Shown one piece after another: positions 8,668 through 17,037 of a DNA stretch of 64,000 nucleotides. This stretch comes from Hyphomicrobiales bacterium (GTDB taxonomy: Bacteria; Pseudomonadota; Alphaproteobacteria; Rhizobiales; Rhizobiaceae): assembly GCA_900471525.1 (NCBI GenBank), contig UCEZ01000036.1, positions 1 to 64,000 of the forward strand, written 5' to 3'. Position 1 is the first letter of the stretch; every line of letters starts with the position of its first letter. A model generated the notes under the pieces. It was not told the DNA's origin. It searched no databases and was given only the letters and a program-made list of their open reading frames with translations. The position numbers were made by a program, and so were the translations under genes.

Positions 8668-10173
8668 TCAGGGCTTGACGACCCAGGCATAGCCGAAGCG
8701 GAAAAGGTCACCGTCGCTGCCGTAGATATAGGGCAGGGCGATCGTTTGCGGCTGAAGCGGCGGAACCGCACCGATGCGCTGTTCGAGCCGTTTCTCGACT
8801 TCCGGCGGAACCAGCGCTCGGTTCTCGCCGTTTGCGCGCCAGACCAGCAGGATCGGTTTCTGTGCCGACCAGTCGAAAGGCGGATTGTAGAGTTTATAGG
8901 TTTCCGTATCGACTGGTGTCTGTGGCAGTTGCATGCGGATATTGCCTGCCAGGAACGCATCCTCGGCAATCACCAGAGCGGGCGTAGCGGCCGGCTTCCT
9001 GATGATGTCTTCGACGAAGCCCTGATAGGGCACGGTCAGCTTCGGATGGGAATTCATCGGCCCGGCGGCCACGATGCGCAGGACCAGCGATGCCGGGATA
9101 AGAACCATCAGAAGAAGAATGACCGGGATGAACCGCTTCAGGAAATGGCCTTCTTCAATCCCATGGACGTCGAGCTTCATGCAAAGATAGAGCGGCAGGA
9201 TGAACAGCACCGGCGAAATCCACCGGGTTTTCAGTTCCGCGGTTCCCATGAAGAAGATGAGGAACAGCAGGAAGACCAAAAGCACGCCGAACATGATCTC
9301 GATCAGCCGCGTCTTCTGGTTTCCCGTGCGCAGGGCAGGCCAGAAACGTCCGCGGGCAACCGACGCGTAGACGAGAACTGTCAGCGCGCAGAAACTGAGA
9401 ACGGTCAGCGGCAGCTCGGAGAGACCGCGAGCGATCTGTAGGAGCACGCCGTCCTGTCCGCCTGTCTCAAGTTTTTCCACGGTGTCGTGAGAGGCGATAT
9501 CGAAATTCTGAAAGAGCCAGAGCGCATGCGGTGTCACGATGACCAGTGCCACGGCAGCAGTAGCCAGGATGCGCCAATTGAAAATGCGCTGCCGGTAGGC
9601 CGGATTTGCCAGCAGGGCGACGAAGGCACAGAAGCAGAGAATCGAAAAATTGTATTTCGACAACAGGCCTATGCCGATCGCGATTCCGGTGACCAGGTAA
9701 CTAGTGATCGTTGGCCGCTCGAGCGTGCGAAACAGCCCGTAGAGAAACAGGCAGGCGGCAAAAAGCGAGGCGTTCGAATGGGTGAGATCACGCTGCGCCA
9801 GCCAGCCGATTTCCGGAATGGTCAGGAGCCCAAGCGCGGCGGCGACGGCGAGGCTCTTGCTGGCGAGCACCTGCCGGGCGGCGAGATAGTAGAAGACATA
9901 GCTCAGGAACAGGAACAGGTTCTTGACGAGGCTGAGCGCAAACAGCGACTGTCCGATGCCGTCGATAACCAGATGCTGCACCCAATTGAAGAACGGTGGT
10001 TGGGTATCGTAACCGAGAGCGTACCATTGGCTCATCAGGACCTGGCCTGCTTCGTCCATTTCCAGGGAATTGGGCAGGGACATCCGAACGATCAGATTGA
10101 TGAGGAAGTAGACCGCGATCAGCAGAATGACCGTGTTGGGCCGCGACTGGAGGCGTTTGACGAGAAAATTCAT
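8668..10173 (-). CDS. ArnT-type polyprenyl-phosphate-dependent glycosyltransferase (GT39/GT83-like)
   Basis: This is a 501-residue inner-membrane enzyme with about a dozen hydrophobic segments and the PMT/ArnT hallmark acidic motif early on (NSLEMDEAGQVLMSQW near residue 35, with DTQPPFFNW in the first periplasmic loop). Such enzymes move a sugar from a polyprenyl-phosphate carrier to lipid A, core or another acceptor on the periplasmic face. The ATG at 10173 gives a short cytoplasmic N-terminus before membrane segment 1; the longer reading to 10413 is arginine-rich and unlikely. An ArnC-type enzyme and a flippase-like protein lie within 2.3 kb, so the set may make and use one lipid-linked sugar. 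Rhizobial RgtA-D enzymes, which add galacturonic acid to LPS, are of this type, but the sugar is not shown here. Confidence 0.88.
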   Translation of the reverse strand: MNFLVKRLQSRPNTVILLIAVYFLINLIVRMSLPNSLEMDEAGQVLMSQWYALGYDTQPPFFNWVQHLVIDGIGQSLFALSLVKNLFLFLSYVFYYLAARQVLASKSLAVAAALGLLTIPEIGWLAQRDLTHSNASLFAACLFLYGLFRTLERPTITSYLVTGIAIGIGLLSKYNFSILCFCAFVALLANPAYRQRIFNWRILATAAVALVIVTPHALWLFQNFDIASHDTVEKLETGGQDGVLLQIARGLSELPLTVLSFCALTVLVYASVARGRFWPALRTGNQKTRLIEIMFGVLLVFLLFLIFFMGTAELKTRWISPVLFILPLYLCMKLDVHGIEEGHFLKRFIPVILLLMVLIPASLVLRIVAAGPMNSHPKLTVPYQGFVEDIIRKPAATPALVIAEDAFLAGNIRMQLPQTPVDTETYKLYNPPFDWSAQKPILLVWRANGENRALVPPEVEKRLEQRIGAVPPLQPQTIALPYIYGSDGDLFRFGYAWVVKP

Positions 10174-10451
10174 GGCCGGACGCGCCCGATTTTGCCAAGG
10201 ACGGGAAAGTCTGGGAACCGACGATGTATCGCCGCGGCGTTGGTCGCAACAGTCATGCGGGAGCAGCCTTTGCAAAGAGATCGCGGCGGTTCTACCACAC
10301 GCCAACGGGGTGACAACAGCCGGCTGAAGACCGTGCCTCCGATCGCTCGGTTGCAAACGCTGCAATCGCCGCCCTGCGCCGCTCACCCTGCAAATCCGGC
10401 TTCTCCGCCCCATATAGAAGAGGTCTGCACAGTACAGCCCAGGGACAATGA

Positions 10452-11366
10452 ATGAGAATCAAAGCCATTTTCAATCGCGACGGCGGAACGTTTCGCACGA
10501 CCGATATGGAGGTCTATAGCGCAAGGGCCGAGACGGTTTTTCGCGATGCGGGGCACGAGATCGAAATCGCTGTTGTCAGTGGCAGTGAGATGAGCGAGAC
10601 CCTGGAAAGAGCAGCGCGGCGTGATGATCTGGACGCGATGATCGCGGGCGGCGGCGATGGCACCATCTCGGCGGCTGCCGCCGTTGCGTGGAAAAACGGC
10701 ATACCGCTTGGTATCGTGCCAGCGGGGACAATGAATCTTTTCGCCCGGGCTCTGAAACTGCCGCTCGATATCTGGAAAGTGCTGGATGTCCTTGCCGACG
10801 GCAGGATCGTCGATGCCGATATCGGCAGTGCCGATGGTCGGGCGTTCGTCCACCAGTTTTCGATGGGGCTGCACGCGCGCATGGTGCGCTACCGTGAATC
10901 CTACAGTTTCGCGTCACGGCTCGGAAAAATCCGCGCGAGCACACGCGCGGCGGTGGGCGTGATGTTCAATCCGCCGGAATTCGAGATCGAATTCGCCGTG
11001 GACGGGATTCGCGAGAAGCGGGAGGTTTCGGCCATCTCGGTGTCGAACAATCATTTCGGCCCGAACGCGCTGATGTATGCCGACGACGTCACCGGCGGAC
11101 ATCTGGGCTTCTACACCGCACCGCCCTTGAAGCCGTCAGGCGTCGCCAAACTGACATTCGATATCCTGCGCGGCAAGTTCCGCGAGAGCCCGCTGATTAC
11201 CGAGATGAGCGTAGCGACCGTCGATCTGCATTTTCCCAAGGAACGTTACAACACCAACTGCGTCATCGACGGCGAGCTGCTGCCAATCGGCCGCGATGTC
11301 ACATTGCGCATTCACCCCGGCGAATTGAAATTGCTGGTCGGCGCGGAGCCCGCCATGCCGAGATAA
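10452..11366 (+). CDS. Diacylglycerol/lipid kinase family protein (YegS-like)
   Basis: This 304-residue protein has the DAGK catalytic domain: nucleotide-binding GGGDGTISAAA near residues 60-70 and GIVPAGTMNLFARAL near residues 85-100, followed by the beta-rich C-terminal domain ending in DVTLRIHPGELKLLVG. Family members phosphorylate diacylglycerol, phosphatidylglycerol or sphingoid bases; the lipid substrate here is unknown. It is flanked by two glycosyltransferase genes on the opposite strand and a flippase-like gene, which fits an envelope-lipid role. ATG at 10452 begins MRIKAIFNRDGG; another ATG four bases earlier is out of frame. Confidence 0.92.
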   Translation: MRIKAIFNRDGGTFRTTDMEVYSARAETVFRDAGHEIEIAVVSGSEMSETLERAARRDDLDAMIAGGGDGTISAAAAVAWKNGIPLGIVPAGTMNLFARALKLPLDIWKVLDVLADGRIVDADIGSADGRAFVHQFSMGLHARMVRYRESYSFASRLGKIRASTRAAVGVMFNPPEFEIEFAVDGIREKREVSAISVSNNHFGPNALMYADDVTGGHLGFYTAPPLKPSGVAKLTFDILRGKFRESPLITEMSVATVDLHFPKERYNTNCVIDGELLPIGRDVTLRIHPGELKLLVGAEPAMPR

Positions 11367-11375
11367 CGGCAAAGA

Positions 11376-12464
11376 TTAGATGTTGGACCCTTCGCGATCG
11401 AAGACCTTGCGCACGATATAGGGCGGCGTATCGTTTTCGCCCGAATAGATGCGGGCCATCATTTCCGCGAGAATGCCGGTAGTGACCAGCTGGACGGACG
11501 AGAGGAACAGCATGACGCCGACGATGAGCATCGGCCTTCCGCCGATATCATTGCCGAGCAGGAATTTGTCGACGAACAGGTAAAGCAGGATGAGAGCGCT
11601 GAGCGCGCCTGCCGCAAGGCCGATCGATCCGAAGAAATGCCCCGGCCGTGCCTTGTAGCGCATGAAGAACAGCACCGAGAGCAAGTCGAGGATGACGCGG
11701 AAGGTACGCGAAATCCCGTATTTCGACGTTCCATGCTGGCGGGCGTGGTGGGTGACCGGCATCTCGCCGATCCGGCTGCTCGGCACGACGCCCGCGACCC
11801 AGGCCGGAATGAAACGGTGCATCTCGCCCATCAGCTTGACCTGCTTGATGATGGACGCCTGATAGACCTTCAGGCTGCACCCGTAGTCGTGCAGTTTCAC
11901 GCCGGTGATCTTGCCGATCAGATAATTGGCGCACCAGGACGGGATCTTGCGCAGCAGCAGGCCGTCCTGCCGGTTCTTGCGCCAGCCGACCAAGAGGTCG
12001 AGTTCGCGCTCTTCGATCGCTGTGACCATCGCCGGGATATCGCGCGGGTCGTTCTGCAGATCGCCGTCAAGCGTAGCGATGAGCCGGCCGGAGGCTATAT
12101 CGATACCGGCCTGCATGGCGGCGGTCTGGCCGAAATTGCGCTGCAATTCGATGATCTTCAGTCGCAGGCCGGTATCGGACAATGCCTTGCGGGCGTTGAG
12201 CAGGGTTGCGTCGGTGCTTCCGTCGTCAACGAGAATCAGTTCCCACGACTTGCCGAAATTCGCCATGGCCTCGCGGATGCGTGTGACCAGCGGCCCGACG
12301 CTTTCCTCTTCGTTATAGATCGGCACGACGACGGACAATTCGATCGGCTCGACGACGGTGCCAGCTTCTGTCCTGTTTGCTTCCAAGGTGGGATCCAATG
12401 TCAAAGCCTCTATAACACCGCAGGTTCTCTCGCCCGGGTTCTCATGGTAACAGCGTGTTCCCAT
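11376..12464 (-). CDS. ArnC/RgtE-type polyprenyl-phosphate glycosyltransferase (GT2)
   Basis: This 362-residue protein has a GT2 domain starting LSVVVPIYNEEESVGPLV, the nucleotide-binding LILVDDGSTD, the DXD motif in LIATLDGDLQND, and two C-terminal membrane segments, the layout of bactoprenol-phosphate glycosyltransferases such as ArnC and rhizobial RgtE. It should transfer a sugar from a nucleotide to polyprenyl phosphate on the cytoplasmic face. The start is uncertain: ATG at 12464 has a weak ribosome site, while GTG at 12416 is preceded by GAGAGA and also leaves the whole domain intact. It is divergent from the flippase-like gene at 12492. Confidence 0.92.
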   Translation of the reverse strand: MGTRCYHENPGERTCGVIEALTLDPTLEANRTEAGTVVEPIELSVVVPIYNEEESVGPLVTRIREAMANFGKSWELILVDDGSTDATLLNARKALSDTGLRLKIIELQRNFGQTAAMQAGIDIASGRLIATLDGDLQNDPRDIPAMVTAIEERELDLLVGWRKNRQDGLLLRKIPSWCANYLIGKITGVKLHDYGCSLKVYQASIIKQVKLMGEMHRFIPAWVAGVVPSSRIGEMPVTHHARQHGTSKYGISRTFRVILDLLSVLFFMRYKARPGHFFGSIGLAAGALSALILLYLFVDKFLLGNDIGGRPMLIVGVMLFLSSVQLVTTGILAEMMARIYSGENDTPPYIVRKVFDREGSNI

Positions 12465-12491
12465 AGCACCGGATAGGAAAGTAGCAAATAT

Positions 12492-13448
12492 ATGAATGCA
12501 GAAGGGGATGCCAGCCGGGGCTCATGGTTTGTCCGCAACCGGATGACCGTCCTGTCCTTAGGCGCTGTGATCGCCTATGCCGCATTCGTCCAGTGGATCT
12601 GGGGCTGGCCAGTGCTTTTCCGGCAATGGGCGGAAATCGGCCTGCTTCCGGTGCTGTCGGCGCTCGGCCTTCTGGTCGGCACCTACTTCATCCGCTGCTA
12701 CCGGATCTACGACTATTTCCCCAGGGAAACGCATGGTCGTTTCCTTCTGCTCCTGCGCGTGACGCAGGTCCACAATCTTCTGAACATCATGCTGCCGTTT
12801 CGGGCCGGAGAAACCAGCTTTCCGATCCTGATGCGCTCGGAGTTTGCCGTGCCGCTGGCGCGCAGCACGTCCGCGTTGCTGCTCATGCGGCTTCTCGATC
12901 TGCATGCCTTGTTTGCCGCAGCCGGCATCGGCCTCGTCATCGCGCGTGACGATCAGATGCTTGGCTGGCTCTTGTGGGGATTGTTCCTTCTCTCTCCACT
13001 GGCGCTTTTCCTGCTGAAAGGCAGCGCGCTCGCCCTTCTGCGGCGGCACTTGCCGGAAAAGCTCGGCAAGCTGTTGATGGAAGTGGAAGCGGGACTGCCG
13101 GCCAACGCGCTGGTGTTCGTCCGGGCATGGCTGATGACCATTCTCAACTGGTCGACAAAGGTTGCGGTGCTTGCCTGGGTGCTGGCAACGATGGGCGTCC
13201 TGCCGCTTGCCGCCTGCTTCGGCGGCGCGCTCGGAGGAGAATTATCGTCGGTTCTTCCGGTCCATGCGCCAGCCGGCGTCGGCACCTATCCCGCCGGAAT
13301 CACGGCCGGCGCCATATCCTTCGGCGCATCGGCAAAGGGTGCTGCCTTCGACCTGCTCGCCAGCGCCAGCGTCAATGCGCATCTGATGATCATCGTGTCG
13401 GCGGTTGCCGGCACGCTTTTGTCGATCGCGCTCTCGCCGCGCCGTTGA
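12492..13448 (+). CDS. Lysylphosphatidylglycerol synthase TM-domain / flippase-like membrane protein
   Basis: This 318-residue inner-membrane protein has about eight hydrophobic segments and the family signatures PFRAGETSFPILM near residue 110 and GGELSSVLPVHAPAGVGTYP near residue 250. It is the membrane half of MprF-type proteins without the aminoacyl transferase domain, and such stand-alone proteins are proposed lipid flippases. Divergent from the ArnC-type gene and close to an ArnT-type gene, it could move the lipid-linked sugar across the membrane. That role is inference. It converges on amn with only three bases between stop codons. Confidence 0.88.
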   Translation: MNAEGDASRGSWFVRNRMTVLSLGAVIAYAAFVQWIWGWPVLFRQWAEIGLLPVLSALGLLVGTYFIRCYRIYDYFPRETHGRFLLLLRVTQVHNLLNIMLPFRAGETSFPILMRSEFAVPLARSTSALLLMRLLDLHALFAAAGIGLVIARDDQMLGWLLWGLFLLSPLALFLLKGSALALLRRHLPEKLGKLLMEVEAGLPANALVFVRAWLMTILNWSTKVAVLAWVLATMGVLPLAACFGGALGGELSSVLPVHAPAGVGTYPAGITAGAISFGASAKGAAFDLLASASVNAHLMIIVSAVAGTLLSIALSPRR

Positions 13449-13451
13449 GAC

Positions 13452-14954
13452 CTATTGGAACGCCGTTTCGAAGAAGCTGCGCAGCTTGCGCGAATGCAGC
13501 TTTTCCGGCGGCATCGCGGCCAGCTTCTGCAGGGCCAGAATGCCGATCTGCAGATGCTGATTGACCTGCGTTTTGTAGAAGGCCGTCGCCATGCCGGGCA
13601 GCTTCAATTCACCGTGCAGCGGCTTGTCGGAAACGCAGAGCAGTGTGCCGTATGGCACGCGGAACCTGAAGCCGTTGGCAGCGATGGTCGCTGATTCCAT
13701 GTCGAGCGCGATGGCGCGCGATTGCGACAGCCGCTTGACCGGCCCGCGCTGGTCGCGCAGTTCCCAGTTGCGGTTGTCGATCGTGGCGACCGTTCCGGTC
13801 CGCATGATCCGCTTGAGGTCGTAGCCTTCATAGCCGGTCACTTCCGCCACCGCGTCTTGCATGGCAACCTGAACCTCCGCAAGCGCCGGAATCGGCACCC
13901 AGACAGGCAGATCGTCGTCGAGCACATGGTCTTCGCGCACGTAGGCATGAGCAAGCACATAGTCGCCCAGCGTCTGGCTGTTGCGCAGGCCGGCGCAGTG
14001 GCCGAGCATCAGCCAGGCATGGGGTCTCAGCACGGCTATATGGTCGGTGATCGTCTTGGCGTTGGAGGGACCAACGCCGATGTTGACGACGGTGATGCCG
14101 CCATGGCCCTTCTTCTTGAGATGATAGGCCGGCATTTGCGGCAGTCGCGCAAGCGTCAGATCCGAGTCCGGTTTGTCTGATCCGGGCTGTGTGACAATGT
14201 TGCCCGGCTCGACGAAGGCGGTATAGCCATTGCCGCCGTCGGCCATCTGCTGGCGCGCCCAGATGCAGAATTCGTCGATATAGAATTGGTAGTTGGTGAA
14301 CAGCACGAAGTTCTGGAAATGCGTGGCGCTCGTCGCGGTGTAGTGGCTGAGGCGGGCGAGCGAGTAGTCGATTCGTTGCGCGGTGAACGGTGCAAGCGGC
14401 GAGGGCTCGCCCGGACCCGGCTCGTAGGAGCCATTGGCAATCTCGTCGTCCGTGGTCGTCAGGTCCGGTGTGTCGAACAGGTCGCGCAGCGGCGTATCGA
14501 TGTTTTCCGCCATCGCCGCTTCGACATAGGCACCTTCGCCGAAAGCAAAATGCAGCGGGATCGGCGTTGCCGATTCGGAAACGGTGACGCCGACGCCATG
14601 GCTGCGGATCAACAGGCCGAGCTGTTCCTTCAGGTAGTGGCGGAACAGTTTCGGCCGGGTGACCGTCGTGGTGTAGACGCCGGGAGCGCTGACATAGCCG
14701 TAGGACAGGCGCGAATCGACATGGCTGAAGCTGCTCGTCTCGATGCTGACTTGTGGGTAGCAGGCGCGGTAGCGCGAGATCGGTGTCCCCGTCCGGCCAA
14801 GTTCGGTGAAGGCATCGACCAGGAATTTCGTGTTGCGCTCGTAGAGCGCCGACAAGGCATCGACCGCTGCGACGGGATCATCGAACGTCTGGGGCTCGAA
14901 AGCGTCCGGCGTTGCGATGGAAAGGGCGGAAAGGGAAGAGATTCGTTTGTTCAT
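13452..14954 (-). CDS. amn: AMP nucleosidase
   Basis: This 500-residue enzyme hydrolyses AMP to adenine and ribose 5-phosphate and helps set the adenylate pool. The N-terminal regulatory domain is followed by a nucleoside phosphorylase-fold catalytic domain that includes GGITVVNIGVGPSNAKTITD, HAWLMLGHCAGLRNSQTLGD and the purine-site segment AIALDMESATIAANGFRFRV. Length is that of complete Amn. The ATG at 14954 has no Shine-Dalgarno sequence; instead a TATAAT box lies only five bases upstream with TTGCTT sixteen bases before it, which predicts a leaderless transcript. Confidence 0.96.
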   Translation of the reverse strand: MNKRISSLSALSIATPDAFEPQTFDDPVAAVDALSALYERNTKFLVDAFTELGRTGTPISRYRACYPQVSIETSSFSHVDSRLSYGYVSAPGVYTTTVTRPKLFRHYLKEQLGLLIRSHGVGVTVSESATPIPLHFAFGEGAYVEAAMAENIDTPLRDLFDTPDLTTTDDEIANGSYEPGPGEPSPLAPFTAQRIDYSLARLSHYTATSATHFQNFVLFTNYQFYIDEFCIWARQQMADGGNGYTAFVEPGNIVTQPGSDKPDSDLTLARLPQMPAYHLKKKGHGGITVVNIGVGPSNAKTITDHIAVLRPHAWLMLGHCAGLRNSQTLGDYVLAHAYVREDHVLDDDLPVWVPIPALAEVQVAMQDAVAEVTGYEGYDLKRIMRTGTVATIDNRNWELRDQRGPVKRLSQSRAIALDMESATIAANGFRFRVPYGTLLCVSDKPLHGELKLPGMATAFYKTQVNQHLQIGILALQKLAAMPPEKLHSRKLRSFFETAFQ

Positions 14955-14959
14955 GCAGC

Positions 14960-14987
14960 ATTATAGGATGCGGTTTTTTACAAGCAA
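14960..14987 (-). promoter_or_regulatory. Sigma-70-like promoter giving a predicted leaderless amn mRNA
   Basis: On the minus strand TTGCTT (14982-14987) and TATAAT (14960-14965) are separated by 16 bases. Transcription would start about six bases past the -10 box, at or next to the A of the amn ATG at 14954. No ribosome-binding site is present in the five intervening bases. Confidence 0.5.
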
Positions 14988-15031
14988 ACGACAAGATTTT
15001 GGATGCACAGGCGCCGTTTCGGAAAAGCCGC

Positions 15032-15358
15032 TCAGCGCGGCCCTGCAAGAATGATCACCGTACCGGCAAGGGCGAGCGTGACGCCGGTTGCATCCCAGCG
15101 ATCCGGGCGAACCCCCTCGACAATCCACAGCCACGCGAGCGAGGCGGCGATATAGATGCCGCCATAGGCCGCGTAGGCGCGCCCGGCAGCCGCCGTATCA
15201 ATAAGAGTGAGGAGCCAGGCGAACAGGGTGAGGCTCGCCATTCCGGGAATGAGCCACCAGAGGGGCCTGTCGAGTTTCAGCCACGCCCAGAAGGCGAAAC
15301 AGCCAGCGATTTCCGCAAGGGCTGCAAGGGCGTAGATGGCGAATGCGGAGACGGGCAT
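15032..15358 (-). CDS. YnfA/UPF0060 family small membrane protein
   Basis: This 108-residue protein has four hydrophobic helices and the UPF0060 signatures [15 protein letters not shown] and [18 protein letters not shown]. The family looks like a small multidrug-resistance-type dimeric transporter, and YnfA members have been linked to efflux, but a substrate cannot be stated here. ATG at 15358 is preceded by AAGGAACCCT; an in-frame start at 15382 adds only eight residues without a ribosome site. It lies downstream of two tiny genes in the same orientation. Confidence 0.92.
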   Translation of the reverse strand: MPVSAFAIYALAALAEIAGCFAFWAWLKLDRPLWWLIPGMASLTLFAWLLTLIDTAAAGRAYAAYGGIYIAASLAWLWIVEGVRPDRWDATGVTLALAGTVIILAGPR

Positions 15359-15441
15359 AGGGTTCCTTCCTTGTATATACATAGGAAGGCAGCGGATTCA
15401 ATTGCGCAAGTGCGCGAAGCGCTTTGGCTCGGCTTGCAGCT

Positions 15442-15615
15442 TCAGCTCATCGACTGACGCTGCAGCGTGACGAAGAGAACGAGACCGGCTCCCTGCTTGC
15501 CGATGCCAAGGCCGGAGGCCTTGCTGTAGGCAACTGCACCCACCGGCGCCATCAGAAGGGCTGCGAGCGTCAGCATGCGCAGGGCGATGGTTGCGGAATG
15601 GGCGAGGGAGAACAT
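15442..15615 (-). CDS. Small 57-residue membrane protein of unknown function
   Basis: This short frame encodes 57 residues with one hydrophobic segment (TIALRMLTLAALLMAPVGAV) and a glycine-rich tail (ASGLGIGKQGAG). ATG at 15615 is preceded by AAGGTAAAG, which overlaps the TAA stop of the tiny gene immediately upstream, so the pair looks translationally coupled. I do not recognise a family. The main support is the ribosome site and the paired arrangement; comparison with related genomes would settle it. Confidence 0.5.
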   Translation of the reverse strand: MFSLAHSATIALRMLTLAALLMAPVGAVAYSKASGLGIGKQGAGLVLFVTLQRQSMS

Positions 15616-15624
15616 CTCTTTACC

Positions 15625-15798
15625 TTAGAGCTTGGCTTGTTCGCAGAACTGCGCGGTGTGTGCGGTGCAGTCGGCGATCGAGCCGGCATAGTTATGACGG
15701 CGGCGCTGCGTGTCGGCACTGACGGCCGCTGCAAGCGTCATCGCAAAGACGACCATGAGCAGGCTGATGATCGTGAGGCGGCGGGCAAGAATGTCCAT
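15625..15798 (-). CDS. Small 57-residue secreted or membrane-anchored protein of unknown function
   Basis: This frame encodes 57 residues: a positively charged N-terminus (MDILARR), a hydrophobic stretch ending MTLAAAVSA that resembles a signal peptide or anchor, and a short polar tail with two cysteines (IADCTAHTAQFCEQ). A disulfide in the periplasm is possible. ATG at 15798 has only a weak upstream GGAT. The stop codon lies nine bases before the start of the next tiny gene. No family is recognised. Confidence 0.5.
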   Translation of the reverse strand: MDILARRLTIISLLMVVFAMTLAAAVSADTQRRRHNYAGSIADCTAHTAQFCEQAKL

Positions 15799-16187
15799 GG
15801 CTTTATCCGTTTGGTCGGGTGTGTCGATCGGGGTTCAACTCGATGATGACCTTTTCGCACATGCAAACTGAACTCTTCCTGAGACCCCGGTTCATCTCCC
15901 GTTCATCTTCGCGACTTTCGCCGGTGTCACGATGGTGGTGGTTCCGAAGTCTTCGGGTGAACATGGCCTGCCTCGGCTGGGTGCGACAGCAGGAGGGTAA
16001 TGGCCTGGGCTTTGACGATTTCCCTAACCTGACGCGCTGGTTCGAGCCGCTGAGCGCCCGCCCGGCGGCATAAAAGGGATTTTTCTTTCGGCAGGAAGGA
16101 CCGCGAGGGGCAGAAGAACCCGGCGGACGACAAGGAAGCGCAGAAATCCTGTTCGGCCGGACCGCGCGCAGAAAACTATATAAAGAG
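15799..16187. other. Intergenic stretch without a convincing gene
   Basis: This 389-base stretch has open frames on both strands, but they are arginine- and proline-rich with no ribosome site or family feature. It ends in the DUF2147 terminator hairpin. Confidence 0.5.
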
Positions 16188-16208
16188 CCGGCGGGCACAA
16201 CCCGCCGG
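16188..16208 (-). terminator. Intrinsic terminator of the DUF2147 gene
   Basis: CCGGCGGG and CCCGCCGG pair perfectly over eight bases with a CACAA loop (plus-strand order), 13 bases after the DUF2147 stop. On the minus strand it is followed by CTCTTTATATAGTTTT, a moderately thymine-rich tail. Confidence 0.6.
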
Positions 16209-16221
16209 ATTGTGCTTGCGA

Positions 16222-16563
16222 CTACATGCGCGTCCAGGTCTGCGACTTGCAGAGAACCTTCAGGACGCAGCCCTGCATTTTCAGCGAGCTGCCGCTGATC
16301 GAAGCATTGCCGCTATAGGTCTTGTCATTGGCCGGGTCAGTGATCTCGCCGGAATAGCTGTCGCCGCTGCCGGAGAGGTTGCCGATGCGCTTGCCCGCAT
16401 GTTTTCCCGTCTTCAGCGTAATGCAATAGCTGCCGCCGCAGGACGCGATGGCTGCCGTCTCGCCGCTCGCGGTCTTCCAGTTGCCGACGATCGGTTCGGC
16501 GGCAAAGCCTGAGGCAGTCGTCGCCATCGTCATGGCTGCAGCAATTATCAATGTGCGGATCAT
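16222..16563 (-). CDS. DUF2147 family secreted protein
   Basis: This 113-residue protein has a clear signal peptide (MIRTLIIAAAMTMATTASGF, then AAEP) and a DUF2147-type domain: PIVGNWKTASGETAAI, followed by CGGSYCITLKTGKHAGKRIG and an NDKTYSGNASISGSSLKMQG turn. Four cysteines could form two disulfides in the periplasm. It is somewhat shorter than typical DUF2147 proteins (about 130-150 residues). GGGAGGAACAG precedes the ATG. A 10-base core shared with the ETF-QO promoter lies 113 bases upstream. The function of the family is unknown. Confidence 0.88.
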   Translation of the reverse strand: MIRTLIIAAAMTMATTASGFAAEPIVGNWKTASGETAAIASCGGSYCITLKTGKHAGKRIGNLSGSGDSYSGEITDPANDKTYSGNASISGSSLKMQGCVLKVLCKSQTWTRM

Positions 16564-16675
16564 CTGTTCCTCCCGTAGAATTCGCCGGATATCCCTGAAG
16601 GACAGCGTGGTCCGGACGAAATGTTGCCAGAGCCGGTCTCCTTACGGCTCAATGCGCGGAAAATAGCTTACGCGG

Positions 16676-16685
16676 ACGTAAACGT
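16676..16685. promoter_or_regulatory. ACGTAAACGT element shared with the ETF-QO promoter
   Basis: This 10-mer is the exact reverse complement of the core of the dyad at 1634-1653. Flanking bases extend it to TTACG-CGGA-CGTAA, another inverted repeat. It lies upstream of the DUF2147 gene on the minus strand. A shared MerR-family regulator is inferred. Confidence 0.35.
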
Positions 16686-17005
16686 AAATATAGGCTTGCG
16701 CCATTTTCCGATGAAATTCCCGGTAAAACAGCCTTTCGGCAGCTGCTGTCTTTTTCCATTCGCAGCATGCCACCGTTTTGCGTGGTTAGCGATTGGTTGA
16801 AATCGGAAATTGAATTTTCCGTAAAGATTGACGCAAAAGCCAGCGTTTCAAGGCAGTCCGATGTTTAACAAAAACCCAAGTTTACCAATCGTTTGAACTT
16901 TGTTCGTCTCATATTAATCATGCATTTTAAGCGTGTATTGAAACGACCGCGGCATACTCCAATCCATAAGACGAGCAGGGAAAAACAACCCGCCGACACC
17001 CTTCG

Positions 17006-17037
17006 AGGGGCGAAAGCCGCACAAGACGGCCGCCCCT
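17006..17037 (+). promoter_or_regulatory. Stable hairpin in the SEL1 gene leader
   Basis: AGGGGCG pairs with CGCCCCT and, inside it, GCCG pairs with CGGC, leaving a three-base bulge (AAA) and a seven-base loop. It is not followed by a thymine run, so it is not a standard terminator. AAAGGAG follows directly, 70 bases before the SEL1 start codon. Confidence 0.35.
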
